Shown here: positions 12,701 to 24,662 of the stretch, piece by piece
How positions within the stretch are numbered: position 1 is the first letter of the stretch
Layout: each line of letters begins with the position of its first letter
NCBI GenBank assembly: GCA_963082975.1
Contig: OY720347.1
Span: 47,182,655-47,246,654 of the forward strand
Length of the DNA stretch: 64,000 nt
Direction of reading: 5' to 3'
From: Labia minor
Taxonomy: Eukaryota; Arthropoda; Insecta; Dermaptera; Spongiphoridae
Translations under genes and position numbers: made by a program
The notes under the pieces: generated by a model
The model's database searches: none
What the model was told of the DNA's origin: nothing
The model's input: the letters and a program-made list of their open reading frames with translations, nothing else

Positions 12701-15103
12701 CTAATCTTTTTTTATTAGCTATCTGTAAAAAAATGTTATATTTAACATATTTAATAAAATTGAATTACTCACATAGTATTATTTATATTTAATTTCTCCA
12801 AATCAGTGTAAACATTTTTGCATGCCTTTAAACTTACTCCCAGTAGTAAACTGGGATTGTTGTTTTCCTCAGACGAACAAGTAAGTCATCGTTTAGTTAT
12901 CGAAGGTATTAATATTATAATTATCATTGACATCCAGAAATATTCAACAAATTTTAGGACCAGTCAACTTTTTTCACCTACCCCAAAATTTTCCTGGGGA
13001 TTAGGGTCAAGAGTGCGGTGGAGAGGGAATTCGCCCTAACACATCAGCAACATTTATTATTATTATTTTTTTTATTATTATTATGATATGTATAATTAAA
13101 TAGTTTAAATTATTGATATACTAAAACTATTCAAAGAAAGTTATATACCTCATATCCTTTTAAAATTTTACTAATGTACATGTATTTGAATATCTTAATA
13201 TTTTAATTATAATATAGAAATTATTTTTCCTAAATCATTTATTTCAAACAATTCTTAAAAAATTAAATGATTTTTATTTCTAGTCAAAATAAATAATTTA
13301 CTACTTTTAAACCGATACATTAAAACTATGCAAATATTTCATTCCCAATTAAACAACGATTAAAACAAATGAAGCCAAACCAAATTGGAAACGATTTAAA
13401 AAAAAAATTAAATTATACTTGCAATGACATAAACTGATAAAATAACAGTTTACATCATTCTATCGGATTTTCTGTTAATTGAAAAGTTTTATTATTAAAT
13501 CAATAAATTCCCCGTGTAATGTTTTTTTATTATAATTATACAATTATATATACAATATCTAATGTTAATTTATTTTAAATATCATTAAGATATTAAAATT
13601 CTTTTTCAATAATATTAAATAATTAATTGAATTGTAAAATCTAAATATATTTATTACATATAAAAATAAATTTGTTTAGTTCAACTATAATTAATTTCAT
13701 CTTTTATTTTATTAATTTGTCGTAAATGTAATGTAATTTTATAGGAATGTTTTAATAACTAATATGGTTTCAATGTATATATTGATGATATTGAAAAATT
13801 CATAATAATATATATTTATAGGAAATGATCTGACAGTTTAACTATTATTCTACCCACTTGATTTTATTAGTGTGACCATCTAGCTGTCAATGAACGAATT
13901 AATTTTATAAACCATATAACATAATACATAACTTTAGGGGCTTCAGTTCAGGAATAATTATAAATAATTAGATTCCACCCATTGGCTGGATTTAAATTTG
14001 ATTATAGAAAATAACATATACTTTCACTTTATAATTATCCGTTTTTCAACTTATCTATATACCAAGAAATATCTTTTTATTATATGAATCAAGACAAAAT
14101 ATTTTATTGACTATTAATATATGCAATCAAACATTATTATTCATAAAATTATTCTAAATATTCTTTCATTAGAATTAAAACTAAAAATGCAAGACAAACA
14201 GTTTTCTTATATCAAAATATTATTTCAAAATTAATTTTAGAATAAATTAGAATGTTTATTATGTTAAAGGTCCCTAGTCTAACTAACCGAATATTAAGTT
14301 TTAATAAATAAATAATATTTTGAAATAAGAGGAAGTGTTTTTCTTTAATTCGATTAATGAATCCCTAATAGACTTTATTATTGATTCAGGAATATTAATT
14401 ACATTAGCTTGGTTTTGAATAAAGCTAACTTGATTATATTGTTTTTAATAGAAATAACTGGTTTCTATAAGAGAAAAAAATATTTATTTCAAAAGTTACA
14501 AAAATAGAGTGGTTATCTACTTAAATGCTTGTAGCAACTGGGAATACCATTTAAGTGCTCCTATAATTTTTCTTAAAATATTTTTGAAAACAATATACAG
14601 TATACGTATACATATATTTTGTTTTTTAGATTTGAGATCTAACTTCATTTCAATCTGTAATGTTAGATATTAAAATGGTTAATATCCTTGTTAACATTTT
14701 AGGCCAATATATAAATATCTTTTTTATTATTTAATAATACAATTGAATATTAATTAATTTTTTTTTAAATGCTGAGAATGACGATTAAATAACTAACCAT
14801 GGGCGGTTGCTTATTGAAATCTTACTTTAAATGAAGTACAAATTTGTTTCCAAAGGTCTTTCAAAAGCCCATTGAAATTGGGAATTCCAAATTGTTTCCA
14901 AGTGTTAGTTACTAATAGATTTTCTTGGAACAAAGACTTGCGTCTCCTTCTCTTGCTCTCTGCTTAAATAAATAAATGAATATCTAGATAAAGTTTAATG
15001 ATTTTAATTTAAAAATAATTTCAATATAAATATATCATCAATTAGACAAGGACTGTGATTAGCTTTAAATAAAAAAACGATGAATGTGAGAAAGATATTC
15101 ACA

Positions 15104-15135
<32 letters not shown>

Positions 15136-15719
15136 TAATATAATATTTAATTTTATTTTTAAATTAATAAAAAATTATGTATTATATTATAAAGAAAAAA
15201 TATAATATATTTTTTATTTAATATTTTATTTATTCTTGTATATTTTTCTAGGAATAGAATAAATAAAAAATATATTTTTATTGGAATGTATAATCATCTG
15301 ATTAGTAAAATATTAAAAATATAAAATCCTTTTAAAATTATTAAAAGAAATTATTCAGAGAGGAAAAATTATATAGAAAATCATATAAGTAATTATATTC
15401 CTTTAATACAATCAATTTTAGTATTTTTTTTATAAAATTTATCTAAAATCACAAATTCTTAATTATGTTATTTATATAGCTTAATGGTATATTTTTGGAA
15501 AGATATTATTTCAACAACAAACCAGAATGAAAAATCTCAAATTTTACAAATTTTGGTATAATTGCAAAAAAAATATTTAATAATTTATTATTTAAATAAA
15601 AAAAAAAATAAAATATTGTTAAATATATGTGTATCGTATATTATTTATATTCCCTAATGTAGATGTTCTGAAGTATGAATATATTATGTAAAAGTCTGAT
15701 GTTTTAATTTTGAATTATT
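9748..15719. other. Long AT-rich stretch upstream of the promoter, no clear gene
   Basis: Mostly A/T runs and TA microsatellites (10139-10161, 10508-10562, 15112-15135). At about 11040-11110 (+) the phrase IIGDLNAII resembles the GDFNA motif of non-LTR retrotransposon endonucleases but is followed by stops, so it may be a very old fragment. At 12796-13045 an open stretch contains an acceptor-like TTCCTCAG and a donor-like GTAAGT eight bases apart; I cannot make a gene of it. Confidence 0.45.
10502..10562. repeat. (TA)n microsatellite, interrupted
   Basis: Alternating TA with interruptions (TATGTTCTATA, TACATATACA) over about 60 bp. Confidence 0.9.
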
Positions 15720-16084
15720 CGCCAGGTTTGTTCCTCGTGATGGCCCACCGCTAGCAATGATTAATTCAAGGCCACCGTTCCAAAATTCCCCGGCCTGTTT
15801 TGCGAAACGGGTTGCGTGTTGGCGGGCGCAGATAATGGTTCAATGCCTCTCCGCCAGTTGCGCTGTTGTTGACCTTGATCGGAAGCCACTGGATTGAGTG
15901 CGGCGCGCACGCGGAGCGCATTCCGTGGACGGCGCGCTTCACGGCCAGATCGAATAGGCCTCAAATCGTGTGTCTTTCGTTCCCCGTCAATGAAAAGTCG
16001 CGAAATCAGTCTAGTGAACAGGTGTTTTATCTAGAGTGGAATATGTGTGTGTCTAACAGCCTGTAAAATCACATCTGGAGCAAC
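15720..16084 (+). promoter_or_regulatory. GC- and CpG-rich promoter / 5' UTR region
   Basis: After thousands of bases of AT-rich DNA the composition turns sharply GC-rich from about 15720 and is dense in CG dinucleotides between 15770 and 15985 (for example GGCGCGCACGCGGAGCG reading across 15899-15920). It drops back to AT-rich immediately after the donor at 16188. Together with the signal-peptide exon that follows, this looks like the transcription start region and 5' UTR of a + strand gene. No TATA box or initiator can be placed with confidence. The exact start site is unknown. Confidence 0.6.
15835..16066 (+). promoter_or_regulatory. Three upstream ORFs in the presumed 5' UTR
   Basis: Complete short frames precede the main start: 15835-15897 (20 codons, MVQCLSASC...), 15990-16034 (14 codons, MKSREISLV...) and 16043-16066 (7 codons, MCVSNSL). 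None overlaps the main ATG at 16085; the last stops 18 bases before it. Upstream ORFs of this kind often lower translation of the main frame. They matter only if transcription starts upstream of each of them, which the sequence alone does not prove. Confidence 0.4.
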
Positions 16085-16187
16085 ATGTTCGGTTTAGCCC
16101 CTTTGCTTATGAATTGTCTCTGCTTTTGCTTCTTTGCAAGAATAATTTCCGGACATCAATCATCTGACCGCTACTACTATGATATCG
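16085..16187 (+). CDS. First coding exon of a secreted or membrane protein gene (partial, signal peptide)
   Basis: The ATG at 16085 sits in a good animal start context (GCAACATGT) and opens 34 codons plus one base. The product begins MFGLAPLL, followed by a hydrophobic core rich in Leu, Cys and Phe (residues 4-21), then SGHQSSDRYYYDI, so it reads as a cleavable signal peptide with a likely cleavage after the SG at residues 22-23, then a polar, tyrosine-rich mature N-terminus. The exon ends G|GTAAGTTAT, a consensus donor, in phase 1. Read-through past the donor enters AT-rich intron-like sequence and stops. The GC-rich leader upstream supports a genuine 5' end. The family is not recognisable from this exon, so no symbol is given. 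Later exons are either far away or tiny (see 59579-59606). Confidence 0.62.
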
Positions 16188-18410
16188 GTAAGTTATTTAT
16201 TCTATTTCACTATATATTTATTTATTCCACTGGTTCTTCATCAGGTATTAATATGTATTTTGGATCTTTACTCAATTTACATATTATTGTATTTTTTATT
16301 TTTTAAATATTTATATATTGACCGAAAAAAAATTATCTTACATTCAACAACAAAATAAAAAAGAAAAAAAAATGAAAAAATTGAATAAAATTTTATAAAT
16401 TCATCTATAATATTAATTTACGAAAATAGTTCTCAAAATATGCATTTTTCTCATTAAATAAAAATAATAATAATAATCGGATAACCTAAATTGATATTTG
16501 TGCTTCAAGGAAAATATGATATTTTTCAATACTCCTTGATAAATTCCATTCATATCTTTTTCTTAAATTAAATTATAGTAATAATAAGAATGGAATGATA
16601 TTTGATACAAAATCCTATTCTTATTAGCTGTCAACATAAATTTTTTAATTGATAAACTTCAAAATCCAATCGTGACTAAGCTTCTTCATTCACATTCATC
16701 GATTATGTGATTGTTTATGATTTATGTTTACTAGATAAGAAAATTCTAACATCGAAGTCTTGAAATGGCGATTTGTCCTTTTTTGAATATTATCGGACTA
16801 AATATAAAAAATAATTATGATACATATATAAACTAATATCAGTATCTTGATTAATATTTAAATATTTATTTTAAAATTAAAATTAAAAAAATGCTAAATT
16901 TATATCTTTTTTTTAGTCATATTTATTTTTGCATTAAAAAATATCCGGAGGCCGTCAATTGAAAAAGAATGAGTCTAAACCTGCGTGATTTAAGTTAAAA
17001 ACACGAAAAGGCGATTAATTTTTCCCCAACGACGAATGGAGATATTTGCCTCGCCTGATAAACATATGGGCAAATATCCAACAAACTGCGAGGGGAACCT
17101 TGATGTATAGTTCGAAGAAATTCTAATTTTTCAAATCATTTGTCATTTCGAAATTATGTTAAGTATAATCGAAAAAAGGAAAAATTGTACTATTTCGGCA
17201 AATAAATAAATATTAATAATTATTTTTAATTATTAAATTTTAAGGAACATTATTAATTAATTAATAACGACTCAGTTTTTTAAATTGTTGTTTTTATTCT
17301 ATTTAGTATAAACTAAACCAATAATTGGTCATCTAGTTTTAACACCAGTTTAGATCATTATTTTTTTTAAATTCTTATATTAAAATAAGGATTAGTGAAG
17401 TAAGAACCCTCATTCTCAAGATCATAACCGCTAAAGTAAAAACCTAGACCAGATAATTACTGGTCAAACAATGTTGATTGTACAAATATACATATGTAGT
17501 ATATAAAGTTGAGGATGTTTCGGTAGTTGGGGAAAGTGGTTTGAATGGGTGAAGAAAGTTTGTCGAGAAGTTGGAATATAGGCAAACCAATTAAGAAAGA
17601 ATCACTGGTCAGATATTTTCGATTCAAAAATAAATAGATAAGAACTTAATAATATATTTAAAAATAAACTCGAAAAAACTGATAATTTACCATAATAATA
17701 ATTAATGAATTTAATTTAATTTTTTAATTTAAATCACTTGTATATTGATAGTTGTATTTATTAATATTATTTATTAATAAAATTATATATATATTTAGTA
17801 TTAAGGGGACATAATTAATAGAATCAAACATGAATAATTGAAAATTAACTAATCATCATAACTATAGTAATTTTTATAAAAGTGCGAATAATTAAATATG
17901 AAAATATAAAATTATAATAATTCTACATATATACTAGCCTGTAAAATACTAATTAAAAATGTGTGACAAATATTCACAATATTTTATAATCGAAATTCTT
18001 TCCTAAACACAGCATCGAATTGAACAAACTTTAATAAAAATAAATAAAAAAAAAAAAATTGAACAAAAAGAAAAAAAGGTTTTTTTTCTTTTCATTTTCA
18101 TTATATTAATATTATACTTTTCGCTTTTGAATTTATTTTGATTAAAAAATCTACCGAAAATAGCCAGAGGCAAAAATATTGGATGATTCAAACAGATGAT
18201 CGAAAATGTTGGGGAAAATCAAGTGGGAAAGAGTTATTTTCACTCCAATTTACGGCCAATGACCAATTTTAATCATATTTTAATAAAGGTAAAATTAAAT
18301 TCTGACAACAAATATTGGCTGTTAAGGTTAGTCAATTACTTGTAAAATGAACCTGTTCTGCTCTCATCCCTCTTTTGTTTTCTTCTCCATCAAACTTTTT
18401 ATATTAATAT
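16188..18410. other. AT-rich, presumed start of a long first intron
   Basis: It begins with the GTAAGT donor. No acceptor followed by a convincing coding frame is seen. A less AT-rich patch at 16975-17110 (containing GCCTCGCCTGATAAACATAT) and another at 17480-17600 may be conserved non-coding or regulatory sequence. Confidence 0.45.
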
Positions 18411-18512
18411 AACGTTTTTCTCAACTTCACTTGGCGTCTGTCTCTTTGTCTGTTCGCTCTTTTGACAAATTGAAATCGACTTTTCATCGACTTTTTATTG
18501 AGATAGACTTTT
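18411..18512 (+). repeat. Local direct duplication, copy 1
   Basis: This matches 18693-18794 closely: AACGTTTTTCTCA, CTTCACTTGGCGTCTGT, CTGTTCGCTCTTTT, TTTTCATC and TTGAGATAGACTTTT occur in the same order, with a 282-bp offset. The sequence is non-coding. Confidence 0.85.
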
Positions 18513-18692
18513 GAAAATATTTATAGATATTTCAATTGATCCTTAGAATGTATAGAAGAAATATAATTGAATTATAATTAATTAATTGTAATTAAATAGC
18601 GATTAATTACTTTAAGTAACTAACTCTATTTGTATTGCTCCGATAATTTTTTTTTTCAACGGATTCTGAAACATAAATATTGATATAATTAT

Positions 18693-18794
18693 AACGTTTT
18701 TCTCATCTTCACTTGGCGTCTGTTTCTCTGTCTGTTCGCTCTTTTAACAATTTGAAATCAATTTTTCATCATCTTTAGATTGAGATAGACTTTT
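18693..18794 (+). repeat. Local direct duplication, copy 2
   Basis: Second copy of the 18411-18512 segment, with scattered substitutions. The intervening 180 bp does not match between copies, so this is not a simple tandem array. Confidence 0.85.
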
Positions 18795-19174
18795 TAGAAT
18801 TAATGATATTTCTTATTAATCAGGTTTAGTGCCAATGAAGGGTTTTTTTTCCCTCAAATGGCATAAAGAAAAGATCCTTTTTTATATATGTCCCCAAATA
18901 AAAAAAAAACAAAGCATTGTGTGACCTTTTTTGGACAATATGAGTACAAAATATATCCTATATACATTTACAAAATCTCATATTAATAAAAATTATTTAT
19001 TTATAAATGAGTCAGGTGGGGCTAGTCTTATGAGTCTTCTGAAACAGTGTTTTTACATACACACACACACAAGCCTGATTTTGCAGTGTGCACACCGCGC
19101 ATGGTGGCGCTAAAAACATTGTTTCAAATAATATAAATAGAAAAAAATTTTATAAAATAACGTTTGTTCAAAGG

Positions 19175-19250
19175 ACTAAAAAGAATAAAATAATTTTTCT
19201 ATAAGCCTGACAAAGTTTATGGATGAATTGCTTCATATTCATCGAAAAAC
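19175..19250 (+). repeat. Direct repeat flanking the LRR-like remnant, left copy
   Basis: AAAAGAATAAAATAATTTTT, CCTGACAAAGTTTATGGATG and CTTCATAT also occur in this order at 21083-21155, about 1.9 kb downstream. The two copies bracket the LRR-like pseudogene at 19480-20330. Confidence 0.8.
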
Positions 19251-19479
19251 GTTTAAATACAAACATACAATGGTAATTTATTTATTTTTTTATATTAAAG
19301 TAGTATTTTCAATTATTAAAAAGTATATAAAAATATTTTTAATATAGATATTATACAATATAAATCTTAAATATTAAAATAACTTTTATAACCATCATAA
19401 AAAATATTTATAAACATTTATTTTTTATTTTATTTTTTTTATTTTAATAGGGTAAATAACAAGAATCATAAGAATCATT

Positions 19480-20330
19480 CAAACAGTAATCTTTAGATAA
19501 ATAATAGTTTTCGATATTACTTGCACAAGGTAACAATTTTTTTTCAGGATACAAATTTTTACTAGTTGCAATGTTCAATGTATGAATTCGTAAATTATTT
19601 TTAATTGTCATAAAATCAATTTTTATCTTTGTGCCCTGAAGAATTAATTGATATAATGTTTTACATTCGAAAAATGTATGGAAGTACCAAGGCATTTTTC
19701 TTGACATCTTTGCAAGATAATATTTTCAAATTTGTTAATGTTAACCTTTTTTCAAGAAACACTAGTTGTTCTGTAAATGATTTAATAATCTGAAATATTA
19801 CTTTCTTCAATTTACCTATTGGTACAATTTCCAAAAAACTCTTGAGAATTTCTTCTGGGCCATCATATATAATATGTAGGTGTTCTAAATTTTCTAATTT
19901 AGACAAATAAGATGGCCAGGTCTTATTATTAGAATGAAAACCGATTTCAAATTGTCTTAAATTAGAGAAGGTAACTATTGTCTCCAATGATTCAATTGTT
20001 TTTATCGAAAAATTCGGTATATTTAATGTTACAAGTTTGTTCATTTTCATAAATAATTGCTTAGTTAATAATCCGTAGGATTGACTTGGGAAAAGTTAAA
20101 TTTTTTAAATTTGGAAAAAAATAATTAATAAATTAATAACCAATAGAAAAATATTAGTATTTTCTAAATGCCCACATATAATAATTTTTTCTACATTAAT
20201 GAAAATAGGACAAGTTGGCAATTTAACTTCTTGTATAAGACATTTTAATTTTTTTAAAAGATTTCGTATTATTTTTAAATGTTTTATGGAGAACTCTTTT
20301 GAAAAATATTTTTTTTTAATCGTGGGATGG
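19480..20330 (-). pseudogene. Leucine-rich-repeat-like gene fragment, frameshifted
   Basis: Minus-strand reading gives at least three consecutive frames with regularly spaced Leu/Ile typical of irregular leucine-rich repeats. First comes a segment with KHLKIIRNLLKKLKCLIQEV and EKIIICGHLENTNIF, then FPNLKNLTFPKS, then from 20050 down to 19661 a frame with KLVTLNIPNF, FSNLRQFEIGF, LSKLENLEHLHIIYDG and LTNLKIL, and finally a shifted frame from 19707 with ECKTLYQLILQG and LRIHTLNIA. Motifs such as LENLEHLHI look like F-box/LRR-type proteins, but no F-box is visible. With three frames and no start, it is most likely a decayed gene or gene fragment; a multi-exon gene cannot be excluded. Confidence 0.4.
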
Positions 20331-21082
20331 GAAAATGTTTTATAAACTTAATTAAAAATTCATAATTCAACTTACATACATAAACAGTTTCTATTAAAAA
20401 ATATAATCATCCAAAAAACTGTACAGCATTGAAGGAATACGGACCGCCGAATAATATTCCATTTAATGAAGATAAAATCCCAGAATTGATAATCACTTCG
20501 TAATAATATGGATCTTCGCTAAAAACAAGCAATTGTTGTATATAATATATAGAGATTCTTTATTCCATTAGATTGAAGACTATTTATTACTAATTCAATT
20601 AATAAATATCTAATCGTTATTTGAAATTTATTTAATTATAATTTTAGAAGTTATGATGCATATTCAAATCTTTATTGGCATCATGGAACATTCGTTCAGG
20701 AGAACGACCAGAACAATTTTTCAAACTTCTTATTTAAACTGATTTTAATATTTTTAAATAACCACTTTCTATTTTATGTATTTTACGGCGATATTATTCT
20801 GATGCTATTATTGATTTATACATATAGAGGTAAAAACTTATTTCTTTTTTTACATCAAAATAATTTATAACATTAAAAGAGGAATTTTTAATTAATATAA
20901 TTAATATTTTTTAAATACATTGCTTCACAATAATAACATTTACTTAATATAAATACATAAAATCAGTTTTAAAAAATTAATATTTTTTTTTGTTTTATTC
21001 AATTTGCAAATTTTTGTATAACATCATCTTTTATACTCCTTTTCTTATATTAAATAAATTTATACAATTAAAATTGCACTCA

Positions 21083-21155
21083 AAAGAATAAAATAATTTT
21101 TCTATATGCCTGACAAAGTTTATGGATGAATTTCTTCATATACAACGAAAAATCT
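21083..21155 (+). repeat. Direct repeat flanking the LRR-like remnant, right copy
   Basis: Counterpart of 19175-19250; see there. Confidence 0.8.
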
Positions 21156-23164
21156 TTGACGCATTTAGTTTTCATTTACTATCTTTTTTATTTCTATGCA
21201 ATTAAATTCCTTTATAGAGCTATAATTTATATAAATACTTACATACCACACTAAAACACTTCATTAACAAGTAACACTATTGATATAATTAAGTGTTTTG
21301 AATTTGATTGATAATATGTAAATTTAAAAAAATAATTATTCTTTTAAAATTTGTTACATACTTTGATATAAAAATATTACATTGGAAAAGAATAAAATAT
21401 TAATTTCTTAAATCTTAATCTATCAATTTTATTGTATGATAAAAAACTTCATAATCTTAAATTTTTATTTAAAAATATACTCAACTGTATTTTTGTAATT
21501 ATATAAAAATACGAGATTAATTATCAAATTAGTTTGGTTGATAAATGTTTGCGAAAAAAACATTATAAATGTTCCATTAGAAAATGAAAGTGATTATTTT
21601 TACACTGATTCTTCGATTATTAACAAATGTCAATTTTCTCGACAAAAAAATAAACTATCATATCAACAGATAGGTCCATTTATATATATATATATATATA
21701 TATACCAATATATAGTATAATAAAAATGGTCTATAATAATTTGTAAACGTTGTTGTAGGCGTTGTTTCTGCCTGGGATCCAGCTCACGCATGGTTAACCC
21801 TTCCTTAATCCTTTATTTATCATCGTTAAGGATACGTCAAGATATCTAAAATTGTTCTTTCAAGCGGACGACATATTCAAGCAAAAGAAGAAAGAAGAAG
21901 AATAAAAAAAAGGGAACTTTGTTTATTTTCGATTTGTTTTAAAGGGCGTTGGCTTCAACAAATTAAGCCATTTGATTAACAAAGGACAAATTAAAAATAG
22001 GCAAAGCAATCGATTGACCCAATGAGATAAAATTGAAGGATTTTTACATCTCCCTTATCATTATTAAGTTCCCCTTTTTTAAATTGAATAGAATCTTTAT
22101 TTGATGGTTAATTAGCTAAATTAACTGATAAAAATCAATTTTTATATATCATTTTTTTTTAATAAAATTCTGAGGGTAGTCTAACTTTATCAATTTTAAA
22201 AGATATTTAATATGCAGGTCGCGATTTTTTTTTATTCATTTAAATTATTTAATATTTTATGAATTTAGTAGGTGAAAATTAGCTGTAGAAGGAAATGATA
22301 GTTTCAAACCCTACAAACTTGTATTACCCTATATACCTTAAATTATTCATAACTTTTAAGGGCATATTAATACAATTTCAATGAAATTAACAATTAATTA
22401 ATTCTTGAAGCCCATTATGATTTATCAAGACTTAAAAATTATATCAAGAAAAAATTTTCAACATAAATATTTTTTTTCCATAATTTTACAATACTATTAT
22501 ATATATAAAATCCAATCGTCACTCACTCATTCCGTAACGCTCGGTCACATGGCGACTCTTTCAGTGGCTCTTTCAAAAAAACAAAAAAACAAAATTCTAA
22601 AAATGGTAATTTGATTTTTATGTGTTTTAAAAAAATGTTAATTGAATACTAGATTTCGTATTATATATATATATATATATATATTTCATTATTTTAATCC
22701 AATTTCAACAAATACAAATAGAAAAAAAAATTAAATTCGTGGCGACAACAGCACACTAACGGTCTCTTAACTCAGTAATTATTTATATAAAATATAATTG
22801 TGATTATTATATTTCATATTTTAAATTTTAAATTATTTCACAGATTACTTTTTTCAAAACAACATGATATTGCATATAATTTACTTTTTTATAATATACA
22901 TGTTAATTTTAAACTTATTCATATAAATATAATCTCAATTGTAATATTTTTTTTGATATTTTAAATATACTAAATTAGATTTCTATTATTTTCATTGAAT
23001 ATTATGCTTACTACATATTTAAGCCCTTTCTTTTATTATCACAATTTTTAATAAAAAATAGAATTTTTTTAAAAATAGTTTATTAATTCGGACATAGAGA
23101 AGGCGAATTGGATATTTTAATATAAGTTTAATAAATTTTTAATGTGTCTATTAGAATTTTATAA
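21156..23164. other. AT-rich non-coding stretch
   Basis: No gene is recognised. TA microsatellites lie at 21681-21706 and 22663-22685. A less AT-rich patch at 21755-22060 has no identifiable signal. Confidence 0.5.
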
Positions 23165-23420
23165 AGATGTAGGACGTTAACTCACATTGTGGTGTTCCCG
23201 GGTTCAAGTCCCGGGCCTTGTAAAAGGATTTTCTCTAGCTAGGGCCTATTGGACGGAGTCAACCCAGACTTAGGGATCTAAATTGAAAATCTACTTGATA
23301 AAAAGTAGCGCCTTTGAACAAGAAAATCAAGGTAAAGGATGATAGGACTCATTCTATTAATCACAATTAATTAATATAACCAACTCGTTAGGCGCTTTCC
23401 TTGAGTAGGATGAACAAAAG
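23165..23420 (+). repeat. tRNA-derived SINE, copy S1 (most complete head)
   Basis: The head contains a perfect tRNA-like T-arm, CCCGGGTTCAAGTCCCGGG, with a matching RNA polymerase III B box, preceded by GGACGTTAACTC in the A-box position. The body carries CTACTTGATAAAAAGTAGCG, GAACAAGAAAATCAAGGTAAAGG and a 3' part with GTTAGGCG. Four related copies lie elsewhere in the window. It is not a functional tRNA: no acceptor stem or anticodon arm can be folded. Confidence 0.8.
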
Positions 23421-23661
23421 TTTGAATTTTTTTTTTATTTAAAATGATAATCTTAAAATTCTTCTGAAATTTATTTGATTTCGATGTATATAATCTTAAA
23501 TGAATTAAGAAATCATATAAAATGAATACCCAAAAACAAAAGAAAAATACCATAAAAGTTATTCATTACTAGAAACATTGCGTTTAAAAGTATCATTTTG
23601 TAAAAGATAAATATCTGTATATTTTAATTCCATTTCTAATATTTGAATTTACATATTTAAG

Positions 23662-23715
23662 TATATATATATATATATATGTATATTTATATATATATGT
23701 ATATGTATATATATT
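23662..23715. repeat. (TA)n / (GTATAT)n microsatellite
   Basis: Alternating TA with regular G interruptions. Confidence 0.9.
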
Positions 23716-24012
23716 AGTTATTTGATCATATTTGATTATATTTTACATGTCAACATTTACATTACTATAATTACTAACGCCTGAGTGGTTTTCTATTTAT
23801 TGTTAAATATATTTTAGAACACTGTTTTCCAACCTGAGTAACATACAGGTCTAATTTAATTGTTAAAAAGGACAACGTAAAAACTTTAAAGGTTTAAATG
23901 AGGATTTAGAGCTGAAGTTGGATAAACTATCAAGAATGAAGGAATTGTAACTATCTCAATTGTAACTACATAGTTAAATATAAAGATATTACAAACAAAT
24001 TATTTCTTTGTT

Positions 24013-24662
24013 TTTTACCGACCGACGATAGTAAGGGAGGTATTGTTTTCACACCAAATTTCACATGTAGAGATTTTTACAATCTCCACGAATCATGCAT
24101 TTTCTTAACAGAAAAAAGTATTTTTAGCATGATGTCTGTTCGTCCGTCCGTCCGTCCGTCTGTCCGTATAGATGTGTACAGCCTGAACGGCTCAAGGGAT
24201 ATTGATGAAATTTGGTATATTTACTTAATGCATCAGTGCGATGTATTGATCAACTCTTGGTGCAAATCCGGTAACCGGAAGTGGTAGTATTAGCGATCGA
24301 CGATAGGAAGGGAAGGGTTATTTTCATACCAAATTTCACATGCGATTTTTTTATATATAACCACGAATCATGATGCACTTTGTATTGGTTTTATCCTCGA
24401 GAAAAATCATATTTACTAGTTTTTTCTTAATTTAAAATTATATGACGTCATCCAGCCATTCATGACGTCACAGCCTGGTCTTGCATATATATTATAAATA
24501 AAATAAAATTAAAAATGTTTATATTTATTATTTATGTTATATCCATATCTGTTTTTTTATTACATTAATAGATATATTAAAATTATTTGAAATTGTTTCT
24601 GTAGCTGGAAATTAATTTACTTCAAACCGTCGGTCGGTTCGGACCTGGCCACAGGTCAACTT
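24013..24662 (+). repeat. Interspersed repeat family R1, complete copy
   Basis: It starts TTTTTTACCGACCGACGATAG and ends near AACCGTCGGTCGGTTC...GGCCACAGGTCAACTT, so ACCGACCGACG occurs at both ends in inverted orientation. Internal landmarks are a GTCCGTCC microsatellite (24138-24165), GATGAAATTTGGTA, CCGGTAACCGGAAGTGGTA, a second half that repeats the opening motif (GATCGACGATAGGAAGGG), and paired GACGTCA sequences near 24450-24475. A second near-complete copy is at 60561-61115, a split one at 49014-50080, and end fragments at 40077-40115 and 50765-50808. Confidence 0.88.

Noticed and set aside
12818..13039. 73-codon ORF with TTCCTCAG and GTAAGT eight bases apart
   Set aside because: The start is not ATG in a good context, an 8-nt exon is implausible without transcript data, and no protein similarity is visible.
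15761..15964. Minus-strand and alternative-frame ORFs across the GC-rich leader (15761-15964, 15866-16066)
   Set aside because: They are open because GC-rich sequence has few stops; they show no domain and the signal-peptide exon just downstream gives a better explanation.
23165..23235. A functional tRNA gene around the CCCGGGTTCAAGTCCCGGG arm
   Set aside because: No acceptor stem, D-arm or anticodon arm can be completed; related copies show it is a SINE head.
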